64,000 nucleotides of DNA, from NCBI GenBank assembly GCA_025403435.1, contig CM046350.1, forward strand, positions 8,777,512 through 8,841,511, read 5' to 3'. Shown in pieces: positions 11,901 through 24,889 of this stretch (positions are counted from its first letter, which is position 1; every line of letters starts with the position of its first letter). Origin of the DNA: Artocarpus heterophyllus. Lineage: Eukaryota > Streptophyta > Magnoliopsida > Rosales > Moraceae. Under the pieces are notes generated by a model that was given only the letters and a program-made list of their open reading frames with translations, ran no database searches and was not told the DNA's origin. The translations under genes were made by a program, and so were the position numbers.

Positions 11901-13564
11901 TGAGGCAGCGCAGATGGGTGGAGTACATGGAGGATTATGATTTCGCGTTGCAGTATCATCCCGGGAAAGCTAATGTGGTAGCGGACGCGCTTAGCAGAAA
12001 GTCTTCAGGGATTCTCGCTTGTTTGATTTTTGAGGACTGGAGCAGGGATGCGACAGTGAGTGAGTATCGGCTACAGTATCATGACGACGGTGATCGAGTT
12101 TCGTTATATCACGTGAAAGCAACTCCAGCTCTTGTTCGGATGGTGAAGCAAGGTCAGTGGCAGGATCGACATTTGCAGGGGATTTGGTCGCGGATTCAGA
12201 ACGGAGAACAGTTTGAAGAATGGAGCGTGCATGCAGATGGATCGTTGTACTTCCGGGAGCGTCTTGCAGTTCCAGTTATCGCCGAGGTGACGAAAGCCGT
12301 TCTAGATGAAGCTCATAGGTCTCAGTTCGCTATTCATCCGGGGAGCACCAAGATGTATCGTGATTTGAAGAGGCAGTATTGGTGGAGAGGCATGAAGAAA
12401 GATGTTCGCGAGTACGTGGCCAAGTGTTCGACGTGTCTTCAGGTGAAAGCTGAGCATCAGAAGCCTGCAGGTCAGCTTCAGCCGCTTCCTATTCCAGGGT
12501 GGAAATGGGAGCATGTGACGATGGATTTCCTCACAGGTTTGCCGAGGACGGAGCAGCGGCATGATGCAGTTTGGGTTGTGGTCGACAGGTTGACGAAATC
12601 GGCGCATTTCATTCCGTTTAGGTCGACGTGTTCGAGGAAGGTTCTCGGGGAGTTGTATATGCAAAACATTGTGAGGTTGCATGGAGTTCCTTTGTCCATC
12701 ACCTCTGATCGAGACACCAGGTTTAATGCTAAGTACTGGAGGAGTTTTCAGGAGGCTTTGGGTACGGATTTGAACTTCAGTACGGCGTTTCATCCTCAGA
12801 CTGATGGGCAGTCTGAGCGGGTTATTCAGGTTCTCGAGGATATGTTGCGTGCTTGTGCGTTGGACTTCGGCGGAAATTGGAAGCAATGTTTGCATTTGGC
12901 GGAGTTCTCGTACAACAACAGTTATCAGGCGAGTATCGGTATGGCACCATTTGAGGCATTGTATGGGCGACCGTGTCGGTCACCTGTGTGTTGGGCCGAG
13001 CCGGAAGATAGAGTTATTCTTGGGCCGGAAGAGATTCGTGATAGCAACGAGAAAGTCGCGGTGATTCGAGATCGGTTGAGGGCAGCTCAGAGTCGGCAGA
13101 AGAGCTACGCGGATAGGAGACGTAGACCCTTAGAATTCGCGGTTGGAGATTTTGTTCTCTTGAGGGTGTCACCTCGTAAGGGAACTATGCGGTTCGGAGT
13201 GAGTGGGAAGCTCGCGCCGAGGTATATTGGGCCGTTCGAGGTCACTCAGCGTGTTGGCGTGGTCGCTTATCGGCTTGATCTTCCGCCCGAACTTTCTCAT
13301 GTGCATGATGTGTTTCATGTGTCGATGCTTAGGAAGTGTCCACCTGAGCAGGATAAGATAGTTTCGTTTCGCGATGTGCAGGTTCAGGAGGATACGACGT
13401 ACGAGGAAGTGCCGATTCAGATTATCGACCGGAAAGTGATTAGCTTGCGTCGTCGTGAGATACCGTTGGTAAAGGTCGTGTGGCAGCATCACGGGGTTGA
13501 TGAAGCCACTTGGGAACTAGAATCGAATATGCGGGAATTGTATCCGCATTTGTTTTGTTTCTGA
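8972..13564 (+). CDS. Intact Gag-Pol polyprotein of the gypsy element
   Basis: A single uninterrupted frame of 1530 residues encodes all functions for retrotransposition in gypsy order. Gag is followed by a CCHC zinc knuckle (Cys271 to Cys284), a retropepsin-like protease with DTGAS at 418-422, and reverse transcriptase with the catalytic FIDD at 751-754. RNase H follows, with its first acidic residue at Asp900. Integrase has an HHCC zinc module (His1115, His1122, Cys1152, Cys1155) and a DD35E triad (Asp1185, Asp1246, Glu1282, with 35 residues between the last two). The final ~50 residues, with '[12 protein letters not shown]', resemble a chromodomain tail. The ATG lies 105 nt after the 5' LTR. 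No stop or frameshift was seen, so the element could be autonomous. Expression is not shown by sequence. Confidence 0.97.
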   Translation: MAPRRHSTADAEFGNDEGLMRSMMAAFRQMATRTRPEDSSVGSRHAFFKEFRRASILTFDGNGDPQLAEYWLDSILKHLDTLGVPEEYRVEFAAYKLEGGANTWWKQTKRLERGGNISWDKFEELFYDRYFPQGYRDQKAAEFYRLQQGDMSVREYEARFNELARFAPSAVASEREKCIKFQEGLKAPIRRQLVALRLRSFGELVSSAISVENDYVQYCEDRAKASGGPQRSGRKSTSSRPTPGKSKQGGATSGSSSSSGSGRSNPYSFHCHFCQQPGHIKRNCPIRSARLGSQTGEDASRSSQPQPQTLPPPPQYPQLQYPQFSPQQFTYPARGQQQQYFQRSVPQYRAPSAGSVQLSPSQQHRPSNAGPSNVGRGKGKAPVQVHAMASGGSDSQIGNAVVDGMILVSRSLARVLFDTGASHSLISSSFVHALGLEVEEFNEPLAIISPLGRVCVNHMCKSCKIKIGDEILKSDLIILPMSSYDVILGMDWLSRYSAVVDCQLRKVTLVSDRGTVITYQGGGDWLMSERLMKSCLGGRRNLDCFAFLANLDCEPYVPSSSVAIPVVGEFEDVFPDELPGLPPYREIEFGIELFLGTSPISMAPYRMAPAEMKELRKQLQELADKGYIRNSTSPWGAPVLFAKKHDGTLRLCVDYRQLNRVTVKNKYPLPRIDELFDQLGGSRYFSKIDLRSGYHQLRIKEEDIPKTAFRTRYGHFEFLVMSFGLTNAPAAFMGLMNRIFRPYLDQFVIVFIDDILVYSKTWEEHEQHLRIVLQTLREHQLYAKREKCEFWLTEVKFLGHVISEHGISVDPSKIEAILEWERPRNVAEIRSFLGLAGYFRKFVKDFSKIAAPLTRLIRKNVRFEWDEDCESAFQELKNRLTSAPVLVIPSSDEPYEVYADASGRGLGCVLMQHGRVVAYGSRQLRPHERNYPTHDLELAAVIYALKIWRCYLYGASFQVFSDHKSLRHLFTQRDLNLRQRRWVEYMEDYDFALQYHPGKANVVADALSRKSSGILACLIFEDWSRDATVSEYRLQYHDDGDRVSLYHVKATPALVRMVKQGQWQDRHLQGIWSRIQNGEQFEEWSVHADGSLYFRERLAVPVIAEVTKAVLDEAHRSQFAIHPGSTKMYRDLKRQYWWRGMKKDVREYVAKCSTCLQVKAEHQKPAGQLQPLPIPGWKWEHVTMDFLTGLPRTEQRHDAVWVVVDRLTKSAHFIPFRSTCSRKVLGELYMQNIVRLHGVPLSITSDRDTRFNAKYWRSFQEALGTDLNFSTAFHPQTDGQSERVIQVLEDMLRACALDFGGNWKQCLHLAEFSYNNSYQASIGMAPFEALYGRPCRSPVCWAEPEDRVILGPEEIRDSNEKVAVIRDRLRAAQSRQKSYADRRRRPLEFAVGDFVLLRVSPRKGTMRFGVSGKLAPRYIGPFEVTQRVGVVAYRLDLPPELSHVHDVFHVSMLRKCPPEQDKIVSFRDVQVQEDTTYEEVPIQIIDRKVISLRRREIPLVKVVWQHHGVDEATWELESNMRELYPHLFCF

Positions 13565-13599
13565 AATGAGTTGTGAATTTCGAGGACGAAATTTCTTTT

Positions 13600-13612
13600 A
13601 GGGGTGGAGAGC
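13600..13612 (+). other. Polypurine tract
   Basis: The purine-rich 'aggggtggagagc' sits directly before the 3' LTR, where plus-strand DNA synthesis is primed in LTR retroelements. Confidence 0.85.
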
Positions 13613-15773
13613 TGTAACGTCCCGAAATTTACTTAACATTAATGTAATGTAAATGATGAATTAGTGTGCCATAATTAAAGTTTTAACTTTAATTAGATTA
13701 TTTGGTTGGATTTTGAATTTTGGTTGTTTTGTTAAACTGATGTATTCAAATGATTTCTCATTTGTTTTAAAATGATGTTTTGAGTTTTAAAACACAACAA
13801 TTTGTAAAATGTTAAAGATACTCTGTTTTACAAAACCGTGGGCGGCACATGGTTTTCGCACAGTAAAACCGCCCACCGATTTTCTCTATTTATTTTCCTT
13901 TCCTCTCTCTCTCTCCTCACTCTCACGAACTCCCTCTCTCTCTCTCTTCACTCTCCCTCTCGGCAGCCTCTCTCTCTCTCTAATTTCTTCAAAAAATTTT
14001 GGTTTCCATTCGAATCCAAGCTTCGGAACAGCAAGGAGGAAGCTCGGGGACGTGATTCGGCGACCGAGAACGCGGATTGAAGCTTCGATTCGAGGTTAGA
14101 TTCGAAATTTCTAAACTTTTTTCAAAATTTTCGATTTTGTGTGTTTTTGAAATCTAAGCTTGTTTAAGCTTAGAAAACCGTGGATTTGTGTTAAATGAGC
14201 TTAGAACAACTAGAATCTAAACCTAGATTGAAGAAAAACGGATTGGATTCAAGATTTTCATTTTTCTCCTCTTTTTCTCATTTTCGGATTTTTGAGAATT
14301 TCGAGTTCAAATGTTGTTTAAATGATTCCAAATATGTTTTAGAATGTTTTTCTATCAACTATAGTTGTTTTTCATGCCTGGGATTTGAGAAAAACAGGTT
14401 GGAATTCAGATTTGGATTTTGGGGATCGAGAAACCCGTGGCTGGGATTTCTGGATTTTCCCAGTTCGGCAGGCCGAAGTTCATGTTCGGCAGGCCGGAGT
14501 GATGATCGGCAGGCCGGTGTTCTTCCGATCGGCAGGCCGAATCTGGGGAAATGTTCGGCAGGCCGAACTTTGCTTCCGGCAGGCCGAACTGTGCAGTTCG
14601 GCAGGCCGAAGCAGGGCGTCCGGCAGGCCGACCGAGGCATGGAAAATTTTGTGATTTTTACCCGATTTCACTGTTTTGAACCCTAATTTAAATCCCAACC
14701 TTATAGGATGATTTTAATGATACAAATGGCACACTAGGACATCATGAAATGATTTAGTAACATAGAATGTTTCGAACTAGATATTGATCGACTTAGTTTG
14801 TATCTAGGATTGTTCGTGGTTCCGTGGAGCTAACGTATAGCGGACCGGGATTACGGTGTGGGGTACCGGCACGAGTACTGAGGTAGGACTTCTATCCTAT
14901 TTCTTTGGTAGCCTGGTTTTGAAATGATTTGGCTTTGAAAATGATTTCTATCAAAATGTTTTCAACGGTTGTTTGAAAATGATTTTATCAGTTATATTTT
15001 TATATACCGTGACATGAAATGAATTTCATAATGAATGTAATTGACAACACTCGGTAATTGGGTTTTGAATGATAATGATAACAAACACTAAGGCATGATG
15101 CCATATCAGAGATCGGGTCGTGTGACGAACGACCTTGGGGGCAGGTCCCGAAACCCAGCTGGGCCACTACGGTGGTGATATCATGGTTTGCCTAGGTAAA
15201 AGTAAATTGGTGTTTTGATTTGACGAGTAGACTGTTCTGTGTCAGAACGGCTCTACTCAATTTATTTATTTATTTATTCGAGTTTCTTTCCGTATAACTC
15301 CTGATAATGTTATGTTCTTTGCATTAAATTATTTTATAAAACTTAGTCCTACTGAGCCTTTCGCTCACGTTTTACTGTTTTAAATCCCCCCCCCTCTAGG
15401 TGGTTTCCCATTTAGGTTTGGAGAAGATTCTTCGGACCGAACTCAGGAGCAATAGGAGAATTTGTTTACATTCGGTATTTATTAATCAAGGCATGTAAGA
15501 CTTAACTCTATTTGTACTTGGACTGTAATTGTATTTATGATATTGTCAGAACCATGTATGTGCACAAGTTGTGGGTTGTGGAACCCATATTCGCGGTTTT
15601 TATTCAATTATTGTTATTTGCTTAATGATTTTAAATTCCTTTATAAAAATGTGGTGGAAAATCTTCTTAATTTTTACTTAATTGGGTTCTCAAACTCTCG
15701 GTTTTTAATTAAATTCTCTTTTAATTAATCTAAATACTCCGCCACGTCACCTCCCGTACTCCGGGGTGTGACA
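13613..15773 (+). repeat. 3' LTR of the gypsy element
   Basis: Same length as the 5' LTR (2161 bp). By eye the differences are G-to-A near 14997, T-to-A near 15201, A-to-C near 15621 and C-to-T at 15767. Two of the four are at CpG sites. No indels were seen. Confidence 0.97.
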
Positions 15774-15778
15774 CTAAC

Positions 15779-16572
15779 TGAATATTGTTAAACTTTCTTA
15801 ATTTTTTTTTATTTTCACGATTACTTTTTTAGACTAGTGCTTGGCAAACCGGTTCTAAGAAATAACAATGTAAAATCATATACGTTGCTGTGTAAATCAG
15901 AAAGCTATTATATTTTATAAACTAATTTTTTCCATTCAAATAAATTTATCAAATTCCCTATTAATCTTTTTATAGTAAAATCCATAAAACCTCATAAAGT
16001 GAATCTATATATTATTTGATACATGGAAATATACAAGTAAATATAAGTTGAAATAAGAACCCGAAGGTTCAAGCCAAGAGGCTATGGTTGAGATAATTTT
16101 ATCATATAGTTTAATTACATTGGCATATTCCAATTGCCCCTTGATAAAAGCTGCCCCTTTAAAGATGTTTCTCCATCAATTTGTGAGCCCTAATTATTCT
16201 TTTAATCTTTTTTATTATTTTTGTAAGAAAATTAAAGATAGAAAAATTTGAATTTTGAAAATATTAAATTGATTAATTTAACTTTAAATTTAAAATAATT
16301 TGTGTAGATCCTAAATAGTCTTGTCGATAAGTAATATTTTAATTTTTTTAATCCCATCTTACTCTTCATCAGTAGTAAAGTTAATTATGCCAATTTTTAT
16401 GCGACAATTAGTTCTAATGAATTAATTAGAATTTTGTCTTGAAATTTTAGAGGAATAAGAAAGAAAAGAAAAGGATTATATAGCGTAATAAACAATTTTG
16501 ATTAGAAAAAAAAAATTTGATTCATACTACATAATATAATATAATATATAAATATTCGTCTTCTTTTATAAG

Positions 16573-16609
<37 letters not shown>

Positions 16610-16854
16610 GCACATATATTATATACGTGACTGCGTGGCCAACTCCAAGTATACAAGCTTTACTTCGCCATACTTTTATTAAAGGCACCTAATCAACAAC
16701 AAGTTTTAAAAGGACAGTGAATTAAAGAATGCAAGACTTTAATTTTCTTTTCTTTTTTCCCTCGAAAGTTTAGAGTTTACTCCATATATGTGATTTTCTC
16801 TTTTTTTTTTCCATAGCAACACATAATTCATAACAAACAAACCATGGAATATTT

Positions 16855-16900
<46 letters not shown>

Positions 16901-17096
16901 GCACACAACACCTATGAAACAAAAACGCGAAACTGAAAATCACACTGAATTTACTGGTCCGGTTTTACCACGATAATGAAAAATTAACTGAAGCAGAACA
17001 TAGACTTATATAGGCTAATAATTCCTAGCCTGGTTAGAATCTTAAATCGAATAGGATTTCGGTTTGGAATGGTTTATCTTATGGCTTAGGGAAATT
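15779..17096. other. Intergenic, paralogous to 43850-45198; TA microsatellites
   Basis: AT-rich sequence aligning with the copy-2 flank. It holds TA-repeat runs at about 16575-16605 and 16859-16896, which are shorter or absent in the other copy. No gene was seen. Confidence 0.6.
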
Positions 17097-17848
17097 CTAT
17101 TGACACCTTAATACTTCTAAAAGCACCCCAAAATAAAGATATTAATTTTAAAATTTATAATTATCTACTTAGAATCTATTATATTCCACAAATACCCTCA
17201 TGATAAAGGAAAAAATCCCATAGAGTAACAGTAGTAGTAATAATAATAATAACAATAATAATAAATTTGTTTGTTTTTTAAACTTTTAAGATTACGTTTG
17301 GGCCATTATATTTTACTGGGTTGAAAATAAAAAAAAAAAAAAAAAACTTGCAACTTCAAAAAGATAGAAGTGGGACTTTCATCAAATGCACAAGTTAAAA
17401 TTTCTCTGATTTGTTGGCTTTGGAATCTTTTACGCTCGGCAATAGAAGACGTAATCCCTTTAATTGGCAAACCTGCAATTTGTGTTCTTAAACTAAAAGT
17501 ATGATTAGCATAAAATTCCTCTGGTGGTGTTGCGGCAGTTTCTCTGCTTTTTTTTTTAACGGGTGGGCAGTTTCTTTGTTAAGTATGAAAGAATTGTGTA
17601 ACAAAGAGATAGTCTTAAGCTAAGGGATCTATCGAGTCCAACCCAAATGGTGAAGGTTGTCCTTGCAGAATTGGAAGGCGAAATGGTTGGGGATTTAAAA
17701 TTGATTATTGGGGTGTACCTCAGGGGTATTTAAGGAATATAAAAGTTCTAATATTAAAATAGATAATTTTAAAATTTAAATTTTGAATTTTAAATTTTTA
17801 TTTTAAAGTGCCTTTAGAAATATTTAGGGTATGAATAGAATTTTCCTA
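17097..17848. mobile_element. Non-autonomous inverted-repeat element (pre-duplication)
   Basis: The left end 'gggaaattctattgacacc' is mirrored by 'gaatagaattttcc' at the right. The inward arms both contain 'tttctaaaggca'-like motifs. A matching element lies at about 45199-45972 in the other copy, so insertion preceded the duplication. TA borders both ends, but the target duplication is not certain. Confidence 0.55.
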
Positions 17849-19694
17849 TAGCTTATTCTATCTTAAGGTTGCTTATGAGCCCGTTTAGATAACCTATGAA
17901 AAAGTGTTTATGGCTTTCATAAGTACATATTGAAAAAGTCAAGCCAAGCCAAGCTAAGAGTGCTTATATAATAAAAAAGCACTTACAAAAAGCTTTTTTA
18001 TTTATAGTTTTAACCTTATATTTAAGAATATAAAATTAAAAATCCATTCATATATTTGAATTACACTACTTTTTATATCAATTTGAGTTTTTGGCTTATG
18101 TAACCAAACGGGTTTAAAAGTTCTTCTGAAATTAAAAAGCATTTTTCCATACAATATCTAAATACTAATTAAAAAGCCCTAGCTTATACTTTTCTTCTTT
18201 TACTACTTAAAAGTAAAATCACAAGCTATCCCAAATAGGCATAGGTAAACTTATTGGAAAATAGCTTAAAAAAAACATGTAGAAATACATTTTCAGGCTC
18301 AATTTTGAGTGAGACTCACTATGCATTAGTGATAGATTAAGGCAGAAACTTGTTCTCCGTTACGTGAAGATCGAAATGGTATATTCAGATGCTCAAAATG
18401 GTAAACAAGTGGATGAGAAATTGATACCCAAGATGCACATATAGATGTGAAATTTCAAAGTTAAAGTAGACAAATTCTTGTTATACATCAGAAAGAGAGC
18501 GAAGGCATAGTCTTCCTTGAACCCTATAAGACGGACACTCATTTTGTTATTCAATACACATAAATACAGAGTCTTCTTTACTTTGAAAAATTCTCTAGAG
18601 TCTTTAGATCTTTAGTGTAGTCTAGTTCGAGCAAATTCAATATTATTACTAACAACACTAATAACAATTATCTAAGACTTCGAGTCTAGCTCAAAACAGA
18701 AATCCTCAACAAGTGCACTAGGTACACATACAAATCAGCTGTTAAAATTTAATCAAATGGCTGATAAAACAAATGTGACCTAATCATATTTACACATACA
18801 AATCAACCGTAAAGAGTCTTAAATCAATTAATAGGATTTTAAGTAGGTATATGTGTTGGAAAATAGTTTAGAAAAAGGGCAACTTAGAAGAATGCCCTCT
18901 AAAGGAACACTTTTTTAAGATTGCCCTCCTAAAAGGCTCTTTTTAAATTTGCTTCTTCAATAAAAAAAATAATTTATTAAAAGTTCAAGTTACCCTTTAT
19001 TCTTTAATTAAACAATGCGATTTATAGTCTAAATTACTCTCCTTTCTTACTCCCTTATGCGATAGATTACTCTGGTTGTCGATATTGCCAAATTATAACC
19101 TGGTAAGTTGAAACCTACCAGATTACAATATATTTTTTTTGAAACAAAGCGCCAATGCAAAGTGTATTATTATAACCTAATAGGTTATAACTGATTCCAA
19201 CATATTTACTTTGTAACAAAAAGCACTAACACCTCAAGTCACTGGCGCTGGATGTCAGATTGTAACTTTAGAGGTCCCCACATATTTTTTTGAAACTAAA
19301 AGAATACCAACCGCCTTTGGTCATCGACTTAAAGTATTAGATTGTAACTTGATAGATTTCAAAGTTAGAATCTATCAAATTTCAACATATTTTCTTCGCC
19401 CACGTTGCCTAAGCATGCATGTGTCATTGGAGGGGAATGTGCATGTCTTGAAATTTTCTTCTTCTTTTGTTTTTTTTTTTCTTCAACGATATTTTGGGTT
19501 TTTTTTTTATAGTTAAAATTGAGCAATGTTAGGTCCAAAATATAAGATATCTAAAAAATATGATAAATAAGTTCCACATAGCTACGCGGTCGCAGTTATG
19601 AGATACCCGTAACATCATGTGGTGATTGGACCTGATCATGACCCTCAAGATCTATATATGCTATCTATACTAAAAGATAGTCTTAATTGATTTG
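17849..19694. other. Intergenic, paralogous to 45973-47818
   Basis: No gene seen. A smaller inverted-repeat segment lies at about 17880-18115 ('gcccgtttagataac' versus 'gtaaccaaacgggtt'). Several 'cctgataggtt'-like short repeats occur around 19080-19390. Confidence 0.5.
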
Positions 19695-20798
19695 ATATTT
19701 TGACCCTGAGTTAGTATATTTCATGCATTTTTTAATTTAATAGACTTAAATTTAAATTTAAGTATTAAAAATCTTTTAAATACGTATTTATTTTTTTTTA
19801 AATTTAAATCATTTGAGTATCAATAATCCAAGTTTTTAAAGTTCTCATCCCCTTAAACTTGTGATACTCGGATATCTTTGCTACAGTAAAAACTAAGGAC
19901 CCGTTTGTTTCGATAACTTTTTAGATTTTTTGGACTCAAATTTGAATTCGAGTATTAAGAATCCTTTATATATATGTTTGTTTCATCCAAAATCTAAATC
20001 CTTTGAGTATCAAGAATCTAAGTTTTTAGAGTTTTGACTCCCCCTAAACTTTTGATACTCGAATATCTCTGCTACAATAAAAAACTAAAATTCTTTCTCC
20101 AATATTTGAGGAAAAAAATCAGAACTTCTTCATTTGTTATCCAATTGAGATGATTCTTTTTTAATTATATTCCTAGTGAAGAGAGGAATAAATTAATATT
20201 CATGTTGCATATTTTTTAAGATCATTATCATTAAGATTTTATTAGATTTATTGATAAATCAAAAACTACTTTCACTTCTTCTCTAAACACAAATTTCAAT
20301 TTTATTCCATACACAAATTAAAACTTAAACGCACATTCAAATGTTAATTCGGATAATAATTTAAATCATTAACTCAATCCTAATTCAAATCACACTAACT
20401 CAAATCAAATCACTAATTCGAATCCATTTACCAAACGAACCCAAATTCTCTCTCTTATATTTGAGAAAAAAATAACAACTTCTTCATTTGATATCCAATT
20501 GAGATAATTCTTTTTTCACTGTATTTCCAATGAAGAGAGGAATAAAACAAGATCCATATTGCATATTTTTTAAGATCATTAATATTAAGATTTTATTAGA
20601 TTTATTAATAAATCAAAAACTATCTTCACTACCTCTGCAAATACAAATTTTAATTTTATTCCATACACAGATTAAAACTTAAATACACATCCAAACGTCA
20701 ATTCGAATAACAATTTATAAACAACTAACTCAAATCCTAATTCAAATCACATTAACTCAAATTAAATCGCTAATTTGAATATATTTACCAAATAGACC
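19695..20798. mobile_element. Two nested foldback elements, absent from the other duplicate
   Basis: Same family as 1-1475. An inner element runs from about 19897 ('ggacccgtttgttt') to 20442 ('ttaccaaacgaaccc') inside an older one that ends 'atttaccaaatagacctt' at about 20798. The copy-2 flank near 47818 passes straight from 'gatttgatattttga' to 'cttaagctagaattct', so both insertions followed the duplication. Confidence 0.7.
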
Positions 20799-22290
20799 TT
20801 AAGCTAGAATTCTTGAGTCATGCTAGCTTCTTTCATAATTATTCTAAAATTAGTCAACATAATAACTTTTAATTTAATTGGTACCTTGTATGCTCAACTT
20901 TTAATTAAATTTGTACGTTGTAGACTCGTTGTCAAGTTGGTCGAATCTGGGGGTGATTGGCAGTCTACACCAACAACATGCGTTTGGTTCAAAGTTTGCA
21001 TAAAAAATTAGAACAGAAATTTATCTTTTATCCTTTTTTTTTTTTTTTTTTTGAGAAACACCCTATCATCAGCAGCTAGAACAAGGTATTGAATATATTT
21101 CAACGGCTATAATCTATTTTGCATCAAACAGAACTGATCGTAGCTACACAAAGATATGTATAGGATGGGCAGATTCTAGCTCTAGCTCTAGCTCTAGCCA
21201 GCGACGCAAGTTGCTTTTAGGTGAAAAGAGTATAGTATTGTTGAAAGGGCAGCAAGAACGAAACTCGCCATCCAAACCCCAGTAACCCAAAAAGTTTCCA
21301 CTGTAACATTATAAGCGGTTGAAAAATAATTACTTTATATACTTATGCAGTATTTTCAAGTTTAATCTTTTTGAGATTTTTTATTACAGAATATGACTGT
21401 TTGGTTTGTATTAAAATATAACATATGATAGTTTTATATTATAATAATTTTTGTATTTTTTACTGTAGCTATCAAGAGCTTTATACTATTCACAATTAAA
21501 ACTAATGAGTTGAAATTAAAATACCAAACAATCACCGAAAAACATGTATTTGGCTATAATAAAGCATATTATAAAAAGCTCTTGATATCTATTATATCTA
21601 TTTTACTTATTCGGTTATATTAATATATAGGATAATAAGTGTAACCATACAGTAGTGATCATATGTTACAATCACTGATGTATTATCACCACAAATATAA
21701 AATAACTACCAAAAAAGCCGGATGAAATGGTCCCACATAGCTATATGGCATTTTTATAACCATCACATGAGCGATGATTGTGACATTTAGCAAATTTCTA
21801 AGCACCTACATATATGTATATAATATATGTCACTGAAAAATTCAAATCAATATAAAGCACTAGTGCTTAGGATTGAAATATTTTTGTTGGGTTGAAGCTG
21901 CTGAGACCGACCTCCTTTGTTGACTACATTTAGTCAAAATTTAGACCTACCATAGGCCAAAGTGTATGTCTTTTTTAAAGTTTAAAACATAAACAAACGT
22001 GTGTAATTTTTAATCAATCCTTGCAGGCAAATTATTAGTTAGGCATATGCAAGTACTTTTAACAGTTCAAAATTAGAGGCCTAACTAAAATAAGAATGTA
22101 TTGTTAGAATTTTGGAATTGAACCAACCCAGTTAATACGAAACAACACCACCGTGTATTCGTACAATAAAATGGGTCGTTTAAAAAATTGGCATATAATG
22201 ATCTCAGCAATAATTGTGTCCTTAATAATTTTAGCAGTTAAGAATTCCTTTTCTGGTTTGATAACATTGCCCCATTCTGTTTGCCTTAGT
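20799..22290. other. Intergenic, paralogous to about 47818-49790; holds one small-MITE copy
   Basis: No gene was seen. A copy of the small MITE family carrying the phrase 'gagagctttacactg' is at about 21400-21540, ending 'ataccaaaca'. The short open frames here are not supported by any family resemblance. Confidence 0.5.
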
Positions 22291-22398
22291 GTGTTTGGCA
22301 CATCATTTTGTATTGTATTGTATTATATTATATTGTATTTTTTATATATAATACAATACAATATAATGCAATACAATACAATACGGTGTGCCAAACAT
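22291..22398. mobile_element. Short near-perfect palindromic MITE, copy-1 specific
   Basis: A ~108-bp hairpin whose ends are 'gtgtttggcac' and 'gtgccaaacat', with arms made of 'attgta'/'acaata' runs. The equivalent place at about 49790-49800 lacks it. It therefore inserted after the duplication. Confidence 0.75.
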
Positions 22399-24442
22399 GT
22401 TCTAAAGTTTACAAAAAAGTGGCTTTTCGACGCCATGCATACTGGAATAAAAAGGCATGGAGGAAGAATTCCTTGCACCAAAATAGTTACAATGCATATC
22501 AAGATATATACATATGGTTTGCCACCTTAGGCTTAAGCATCTGTCTACAAATAAGAGGCAATTGAATCATTTACTGATGGTTTTTGAATTTGGTATCCAG
22601 ATTTGCCTTAAAGGAAGAGAATCATACCTGTAATTTGCCACATTCCATGTACCTGCACGCTGGTGGGAGACACCAACAATGTAATGGCCTAATTATAAAG
22701 TGAGCAAAACAAAATCTCTTTTTCTTGCTTACAAAAATTTTCAAGTTTGTCAAGTCTAAGGCTAAAGAGTTGCTTAGATTTTTTTAGGGAATTTTTATGG
22801 TGAGAAAGACAATTTTATTTTACCAGTAGAGCATGATCTTTTAGTTGTTGGATTTGCTTTTTAATAGTTTTGATTTGTGATTGAAAACAATTCTATATCA
22901 TGTGCTGTAAATTTTGACATCAACCCTCGCATATCAGTCTTTTCAAATCTTAATCTAAAAGTTAAAACAATACGCTCTACAAGTGAAGCAAAATTATCTT
23001 CTCTATCTTAAGAATTTTATTTTTTTAATGAAGAGTTGTTTATTTATAAAAAATTCTTTCAGTAAACACTAAAAGAGCAACCTATTGTCGATATATAAAT
23101 ATATATATATTACAAAGAAAAATAATTTGACCAAATCTGACGGTTAAAAACAGATCCCCACCGGTGGGCTTTCACCAAAGACCCTTGTTTACAACCCTTC
23201 TTGTCATCTGAGGTAAAAGTATCTTAAAATACGAAAAAAAAAAAAGAAAAAAAGAAAAAAGAAAAAAAGTCATGAAGCTGAGCCTGATACGACATACTTT
23301 TGGCTGTTTTGTCTAAAATTATCATCACTATAGTTTCTCCTTCAATCTTTTCAAAGTTTCCCATTTGCTGTTGTTGTAGGGAACCCTAAAACTGCAATTT
23401 CCTTTCAAGATTTGTACATGTAGTGGCTGTCCAAATCCAAGCTCCTGTGTCACCCTTCTTTTTCCTCACGTCGCAGTCTCTGCATTCTTAATTCTTACTA
23501 ATAAAACATTATTTTGTAATTACAACAAAACAAAGCAGGGGGAAAATGCATACATTAAATATAAGAATTGTCTAATCCCGTTTTCCGATCCTCTACAAAG
23601 CAGAATTCTCCTTTGGGTCAAAAGTTGTCTTTCAGATCACTAACTAATATCTTCAACCACTAAAATCTGAAAAAACCCAAAAGAGAATATCTTTGACTTG
23701 TTTTGGCCGTTCGCTCTGCAGAGAATATATACTCGATCGAAGTTATTTGAGTGCACTCAAATGATAAAATAGAAAAGAGAAAAAGGCGAACTAGGTTAGG
23801 GAATGATCAAGATTGCACTATTAACGGCTCTGTTTTAAACCATTAAATTTGTATTAGATTTTATCAATATTTTAATATATATCTTTTTTTACTTTGATAT
23901 AACTTTGGTATGGTCACGAAACCCTATTGTCTAAAGACATAAAAAAATGGTTCTATTACTAAATTGGTCAAAATTTCATACAAGTAAAGTGTTTGGAGAG
24001 GAGTTTTAATCATCATTTTAGGTTTGAGACTATAGCATATGAGAGCATTGCACTATAACCTTTTACTGTAACATGTGAGAGATTTATATTGTTTACAGTT
24101 CAAACTACTGGTATAAACTATTCTTTCAAACATTTTAAAAAATATAAATCTTGATATAAAATTTAGAGTTTGAACTCATTTTTCAAATAGACTTTAATAG
24201 TTTAAAAAAGAGCCATACCATACCCTACCATTATTTATTAAAAAAAATTTGAGGCCCATGATAGATAGTGAAGGTTAGGATGCACTTGTTTATAAAGAAA
24301 TTTACTTGTTGTAGGAGTATCCACAAGTGACGGACCAGCTTTGAGCTTCCTTCAAAGTTTCTCCTTTTGGACACTATTAGATAGAAAAAAATATTCTGTT
24401 TTTTTTTTAATGTTTGGAAAGCGGCTTGATATAAGTGAATAC
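22399..24442. other. Intergenic, paralogous to about 49800-51930
   Basis: No gene found. A small-MITE copy lies at about 23995-24195. Homology with the other copy continues to 'ataagtgaat' and stops exactly where the copia LTR begins at 24443. Confidence 0.5.
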
Positions 24443-24889
24443 TGTTACGAAAATAATGCGATAGAAACAACGAATAATAACATACAAAGATTTACATGGA
24501 AACCCAAGACGTGAAAAAATCACGGACAAAGGAGAAAAAATTACTAAACTCGTGAAGATTACAAGATAAAGGCGATTAGGGAGGCTAAAATTTGATAATG
24601 ATGAAACTCTAATGCAATACACCATATAGATAGGTATAAACAAAACTTTATAGGCCTAAAAAACATAAACTAAGGCCCGATCCCTCCGCTACCATCACAG
24701 ATCTCATGAAAAATCTCACATTTATTTTTTACTACAATTATCGTACCGTAAGCTTTTTGGGTTAGGCCAAATTGAATTCGGGTCACTATGCTCTAACATT
24801 CTCCACCTTGACGCGAATTCCACTTCAAGGAACAAATCTTCAACAAGGTATCTCCACCTCTTCCACTAAAACACCCCTAAGGGCAAACC

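Larger units (their letters stand above)
6706..15773 (+). mobile_element. Full-length young Ty3/gypsy LTR retrotransposon (Tekay/Del-type chromovirus)
   Basis: Complete element of 9068 bp: 5' LTR 6706-8866, primer-binding site, single gag-pol frame, polypurine tract, 3' LTR 13613-15773. It is flanked by a perfect 5-bp target duplication, 'ctaac', at 6701-6705 and 15774-15778. The LTRs start with TG, end with CA, are both exactly 2161 bp, and differ by only four substitutions that I could find. The empty site is seen in the duplicated region near 43850, so the insertion is younger than the SULTR3 duplication. Long LTRs plus a C-terminal chromodomain-like tail point to the Tekay/Del lineage; the clade call is inference. 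Confidence 0.97.

Noticed and set aside
22104..22565. Overlapping open frames near 22.1-22.6 kb as a peptide gene
   Set aside because: They run through the palindromic MITE, and the copy-2 counterpart does not preserve the frame.
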